Below, piece by piece: positions 5,027 to 7,529 of a DNA stretch of 7,529 nt; the first letter of the stretch is position 1, and the number at the start of each line of letters is the position of its first letter. Under the pieces are notes generated by a model. It saw only the letters and a list, made by a program, of their open reading frames with translations, ran no database searches and was not told the origin of the DNA. Source of the DNA: Pyrodictiaceae archaeon (GTDB lineage Archaea; Thermoproteota; Thermoprotei_A; Sulfolobales; Pyrodictiaceae); the NCBI GenBank assembly GCA_027043685.1, contig JALUFI010000304.1:1-7529 (forward strand). Direction: 5' to 3'. The position numbers were made by a program, and so were the translations under genes.

Positions 5027-7529
5027 GCAGCCCCTCCCTACAGCCCCCGAGGGCCTCCGCGGCAGCCTCTACCCCTACATATGCAAGGAGGAGGAGCGGG
5101 AGCAGGCCCACGAGAACCTGCATCGTGTAGACAAGCATGAACACGGTTGGCATCGTGGCCTCCACGGTTAGCCGTGAGTAGCCTCCGGGCCTGGCGCAGA
5201 TGAGCGACTTGCCCGCCAAGGGATGCAGGGGCCCCGGCGCCGGCTCGACACGGGCCAGCTCTAGAGGCTTAGCGGCGCCGGGGAGATTGAGCAGCGGTGC
5301 ACACAGCTCGGCGGAGCCTCCATGGAGGAGATCCACTGCCGCCTCAACCCTTGTGGGCCTTGCTGATAGAGTCGTAACCCTGGCGCCTAGCCCCTGTATC
5401 GGGCTAGTCGTGACCCTCGTCGCGTATACCTCGAGCACGGTGCCGTTGAAGAGCGGTTTCAGGCTGTGCCTCAACGCGTTCTCGAGCAGGTGGCGCGCCT
5501 GACGTCCCCGCAGCGTCTTGTCGACCACGACGTACTTTATGTTGAGCAGCCTTAATAGCTCAAGGTACCTCCGGCACAGCACAGTGGAGTTGGAAACCCT
5601 TATCGCCAGGACGAGTTCCAGGCCCTTTGGCTTCCGCGGCACCCCGGTGAGCTCAACGACTACAGCGTTAATCCTTCTAGGATTGTACATTGATGCCGGC
5701 CAGGGCTTGTCCGGCTCACCTACAAGGTACACCTTCTCAACGCATCTCCCAGGCCTGAGCACCGGGAACACATGTACACCCGCGACTCTGCCGCTTACGA
5801 GATATATGTAGGGCTTCACTGCCGTACCTGTACCGCCTCTCAGGCACACGTTGAACGCCACGTACCTTGCGCCGGATATGTTTACGGGCCTCGGGAAGGC
5901 TAGGACTACAACGACCCTGCCCTCAGCCGCCTCATCAACCCATATGGTTACCGTCCCGTTGCTGACGGCGACCCGTGCCTCGCCGCTCTGCACCCTCGGC
6001 CTTGCCTCTGCGAGGCCGGGCAGGGGCCTGGAACCGTCAAGCGTTATGCAGGGGCTTGTCAGGTTCTTGTAGAGCTTTGCCCAGGGAGTGTACTGGGAGT
6101 ATGCTGCTATGCTCTTGACGAGCACTGCTGGGTTGAGGTAGTGGTACCAGGTGACCGAGCCCTGCCAGCCCCAGGTGGTTGAGGCATAGGTGCCGGTTGC
6201 CGGCAACAGTAGTATGTGTTCGTAGAACATGGTATCAAGGTTCTCCAGGAGCCGGTACTCCTTCGGAACCACGAAGCCTTTTATCTCCTGGTTGAAGTAC
6301 TGGCCGAAGACACTGCCATTGAATACTGGTAGCGCGGTTGAGAGGAGAACCGCTAGGAGGATGGAGGCCGCGGCGATGCCCCTGAGGCCTCTCAGCTTCT
6401 CTACCATGTAGCCTACAAGGTAGCCTATGAGAAGTATGTAGCTTGTCTTGATATACATGCTTCCTATGCCGGGTGGGTAGACCTTGAGCAGCAGCGGCAG
6501 CCTTGACAGTAGCATCGTCTTGATCCATGATAGGGGCTCGTTCCCGGCGGTGGACCACGCGGTGAACACTACCACGTAGACGAGGAGGAGCAGGAGCTGG
6601 AGCCTCCTGGCCTTGCTGGGTTCGCGGCGTGTGGCGAGCAGTAGGAGAGCCGGAGCGACTGCGGCAAGGGGCCAAGCGTAGAGCAGCAGTGCGAGGACGC
6701 CATGCTCGTATAGCCCGTGGTACGGCATGTAGATGGAGTGGGCTATCCAGCTCGTCCAGGCAGCGAAGGCGTAAACGGGCTCAGCGTAGCGGGGGTGAAG
6801 CACGGCCTGCAGCGGCTTAGAGCCTAGCTGCTCGTGGACCCGTGCAGTAAGCGCCTCCAGGTAGCCTGACGCCGTGTAGAGGCTGAAGACGGCGGCGGCG
6901 AGTACAAGAGGAGCAGCAGCGTATACGAAGAACCGCCTCCCCTCCCCCCGCCTCCTAGGGGTGCCAGCGGCGAGCATGAAGGGTGCTGCCAGCAGTGTTG
7001 CGAGGAACGTGAAGGCGACCGCTCTCGCGGAGCCCGAGGGAGATGAGGCGGCGACCGCTACAGCCGCTGAAGCCAGAGCCGCCTCCCAGGGCGGCGGCGC
7101 GCGTCCTCTGGCCGCGTAATGGACCAGCTTAATGTAGTAAGCGAAGAGCGCCAGAGAGAGCATCGCCTGGAGCGAGGTGGAGCCCAGATAGCTCTTGAAA
7201 GTGTCTATGGTTGACCACGGGTTGTAGGAGACCATTAACGCTACCGCGAGGAATACGGCCAGCCTAGTGCGCGGCCCCTGGAACCCATAGACCGAGGACA
7301 CGTACCATACAATCAACAAGCCAATTGCGTAGAGCAGCGTGTTGGCGAGCCAGCCCGGCACATCGTAGGGTATGGGGTGCTGCCCCGTAATGGCTTCAAA
7401 GAGCTTCTCGGCCGCATAGTTTATGATAACCATGCTCAGCTGCGGCACATCTATGATACCCATGTCTCGCCAGGGAAGCGCGTAGGTGAAGACATCGCGT
7501 AGGAGAGCAGGCTTATTGAGCACCGGTAC
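4968..7529 (-). CDS. Large polytopic membrane protein with big ectodomain, possibly a GT-C-like glycan transferase; N-terminus outside window
   Basis: I do not recognise a named family with certainty. The frame is open to the right edge; a GTG at 7523 exists, but in-frame Val-Pro precedes it and no first membrane helix is visible, so the gene very likely starts further right. Numbering from that GTG, hydrophobic helices fall near 58-80, 86-100, 113-138, 148-187, 197-218, 273-298, 308-324, 357-377 and 382-400. Then comes a soluble stretch of about 390 residues, one more helix (793-818) and a short tail. The ectodomain begins with LLLPATGTYASTTWGWQGS (438-456), has a beta-rich region (about 492-650), then NIKYVVVDKT (661-670) and a second beta-rich region (about 700-790). 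It holds six sequons (N402, N487, N522, N548, N644, N693) and six cysteines. The plan, a helical bundle with a WGxxG-like segment and a later KYVVV strand, resembles YfhO-, PTPS-related- and AftD-like membrane proteins of glycan pathways. Transferase function is inferred from that and from context. Confidence 0.7.
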   Translation of the reverse strand, partial: VPVLNKPALLRDVFTYALPWRDMGIIDVPQLSMVIINYAAEKLFEAITGQHPIPYDVPGWLANTLLYAIGLLIVWYVSSVYGFQGPRTRLAVFLAVALMVSYNPWSTIDTFKSYLGSTSLQAMLSLALFAYYIKLVHYAARGRAPPPWEAALASAAVAVAASSPSGSARAVAFTFLATLLAAPFMLAAGTPRRRGEGRRFFVYAAAPLVLAAAVFSLYTASGYLEALTARVHEQLGSKPLQAVLHPRYAEPVYAFAAWTSWIAHSIYMPYHGLYEHGVLALLLYAWPLAAVAPALLLLATRREPSKARRLQLLLLLVYVVVFTAWSTAGNEPLSWIKTMLLSRLPLLLKVYPPGIGSMYIKTSYILLIGYLVGYMVEKLRGLRGIAAASILLAVLLSTALPVFNGSVFGQYFNQEIKGFVVPKEYRLLENLDTMFYEHILLLPATGTYASTTWGWQGSVTWYHYLNPAVLVKSIAAYSQYTPWAKLYKNLTSPCITLDGSRPLPGLAEARPRVQSGEARVAVSNGTVTIWVDEAAEGRVVVVLAFPRPVNISGARYVAFNVCLRGGTGTAVKPYIYLVSGRVAGVHVFPVLRPGRCVEKVYLVGEPDKPWPASMYNPRRINAVVVELTGVPRKPKGLELVLAIRVSNSTVLCRRYLELLRLLNIKYVVVDKTLRGRQARHLLENALRHSLKPLFNGTVLEVYATRVTTSPIQGLGARVTTLSARPTRVEAAVDLLHGGSAELCAPLLNLPGAAKPLELARVEPAPGPLHPLAGKSLICARPGGYSRLTVEATMPTVFMLVYTMQVLVGLLPLLLLAYVGVEAAAEALGGCREGLLEGGAATPGSGLLRARGER
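5033..5037 (-). promoter_or_regulatory. Shine-Dalgarno site for the family 4 glycosyltransferase
   Basis: GGAGG on the minus strand within TAGGGAGGGG, 6 nt before the TTG at 5026. It sits inside the coding end of the membrane protein gene and is the main reason for accepting a TTG start with a 59-bp overlap. Confidence 0.7.

Noticed and set aside
6235..6675. Second minus-strand open frame inside the membrane protein gene
   Set aside because: Its Arg/Pro/His-rich translation is a shifted reading of the hydrophobic helix region; no ribosome site or motif supports it.
1..7529. tRNA, rRNA, CRISPR, insertion sequence or attachment site
   Set aside because: I saw no cloverleaf, direct-repeat array, transposase motif or terminal inverted repeats; the window is almost fully coding.

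Overview
The window is a dense block of six protein genes, all on the minus strand and transcribed right to left. Five of the six lie end to end with overlapping ends. I see no RNA gene, mobile element or CRISPR array. High GC (roughly 60% by eye), frequent AGG/ATA codons, GTG and TTG starts, GGAGG-type ribosome sites and the long archaeal form of RmlA together point to a hyperthermophilic crenarchaeon, perhaps of the Desulfurococcales/Pyrodictiaceae. That placement is inference from style; no marker gene is present.

Layout in order of transcription: (1) 7529-4968, a very large polytopic membrane protein with a ~390-residue ectodomain, open to the right edge and therefore lacking its true N-terminus; (2) 5026-3941, a GT-B glycosyltransferase of family 4; (3) 3956-2733, a GT-A family 2 glycosyltransferase of rhamnosyltransferase type; (4) 2752-1997, a SAM-dependent methyltransferase of the Methyltransf_24/CmcI type; (5) 1908-808, long-form glucose-1-phosphate thymidylyltransferase; (6) 811-1, dTDP-glucose 4,6-dehydratase, cut by the left edge. 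The junctions overlap by 59, 16, 20 and 4 bp. The single exception is an 88-bp gap (1909-1996) between the methyltransferase and the thymidylyltransferase.

Together the genes read as part of a surface-glycan operon. RmlA and RmlB convert glucose-1-phosphate to dTDP-4-keto-6-deoxyglucose, the precursor of dTDP-L-rhamnose; rmlC and rmlD would be expected just beyond the left edge. The two soluble glycosyltransferases would build a glycan on a lipid carrier at the cytoplasmic face. The methyltransferase could cap or decorate a sugar, possibly rhamnose. The membrane protein could act on the outside as a lipid-linked-sugar (GT-C-like) transferase. Whether the product is an S-layer N-glycan or another surface polysaccharide cannot be decided here.

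The most unusual points are a probable beta-sandwich insertion in the membrane protein ectodomain framed by cysteines, loss of a normally conserved glutamate in the GT4 enzyme, a Pro-to-Arg change in the RmlA substrate-binding signature, and a possible rhamnosyl O-methyltransferase within the cluster.
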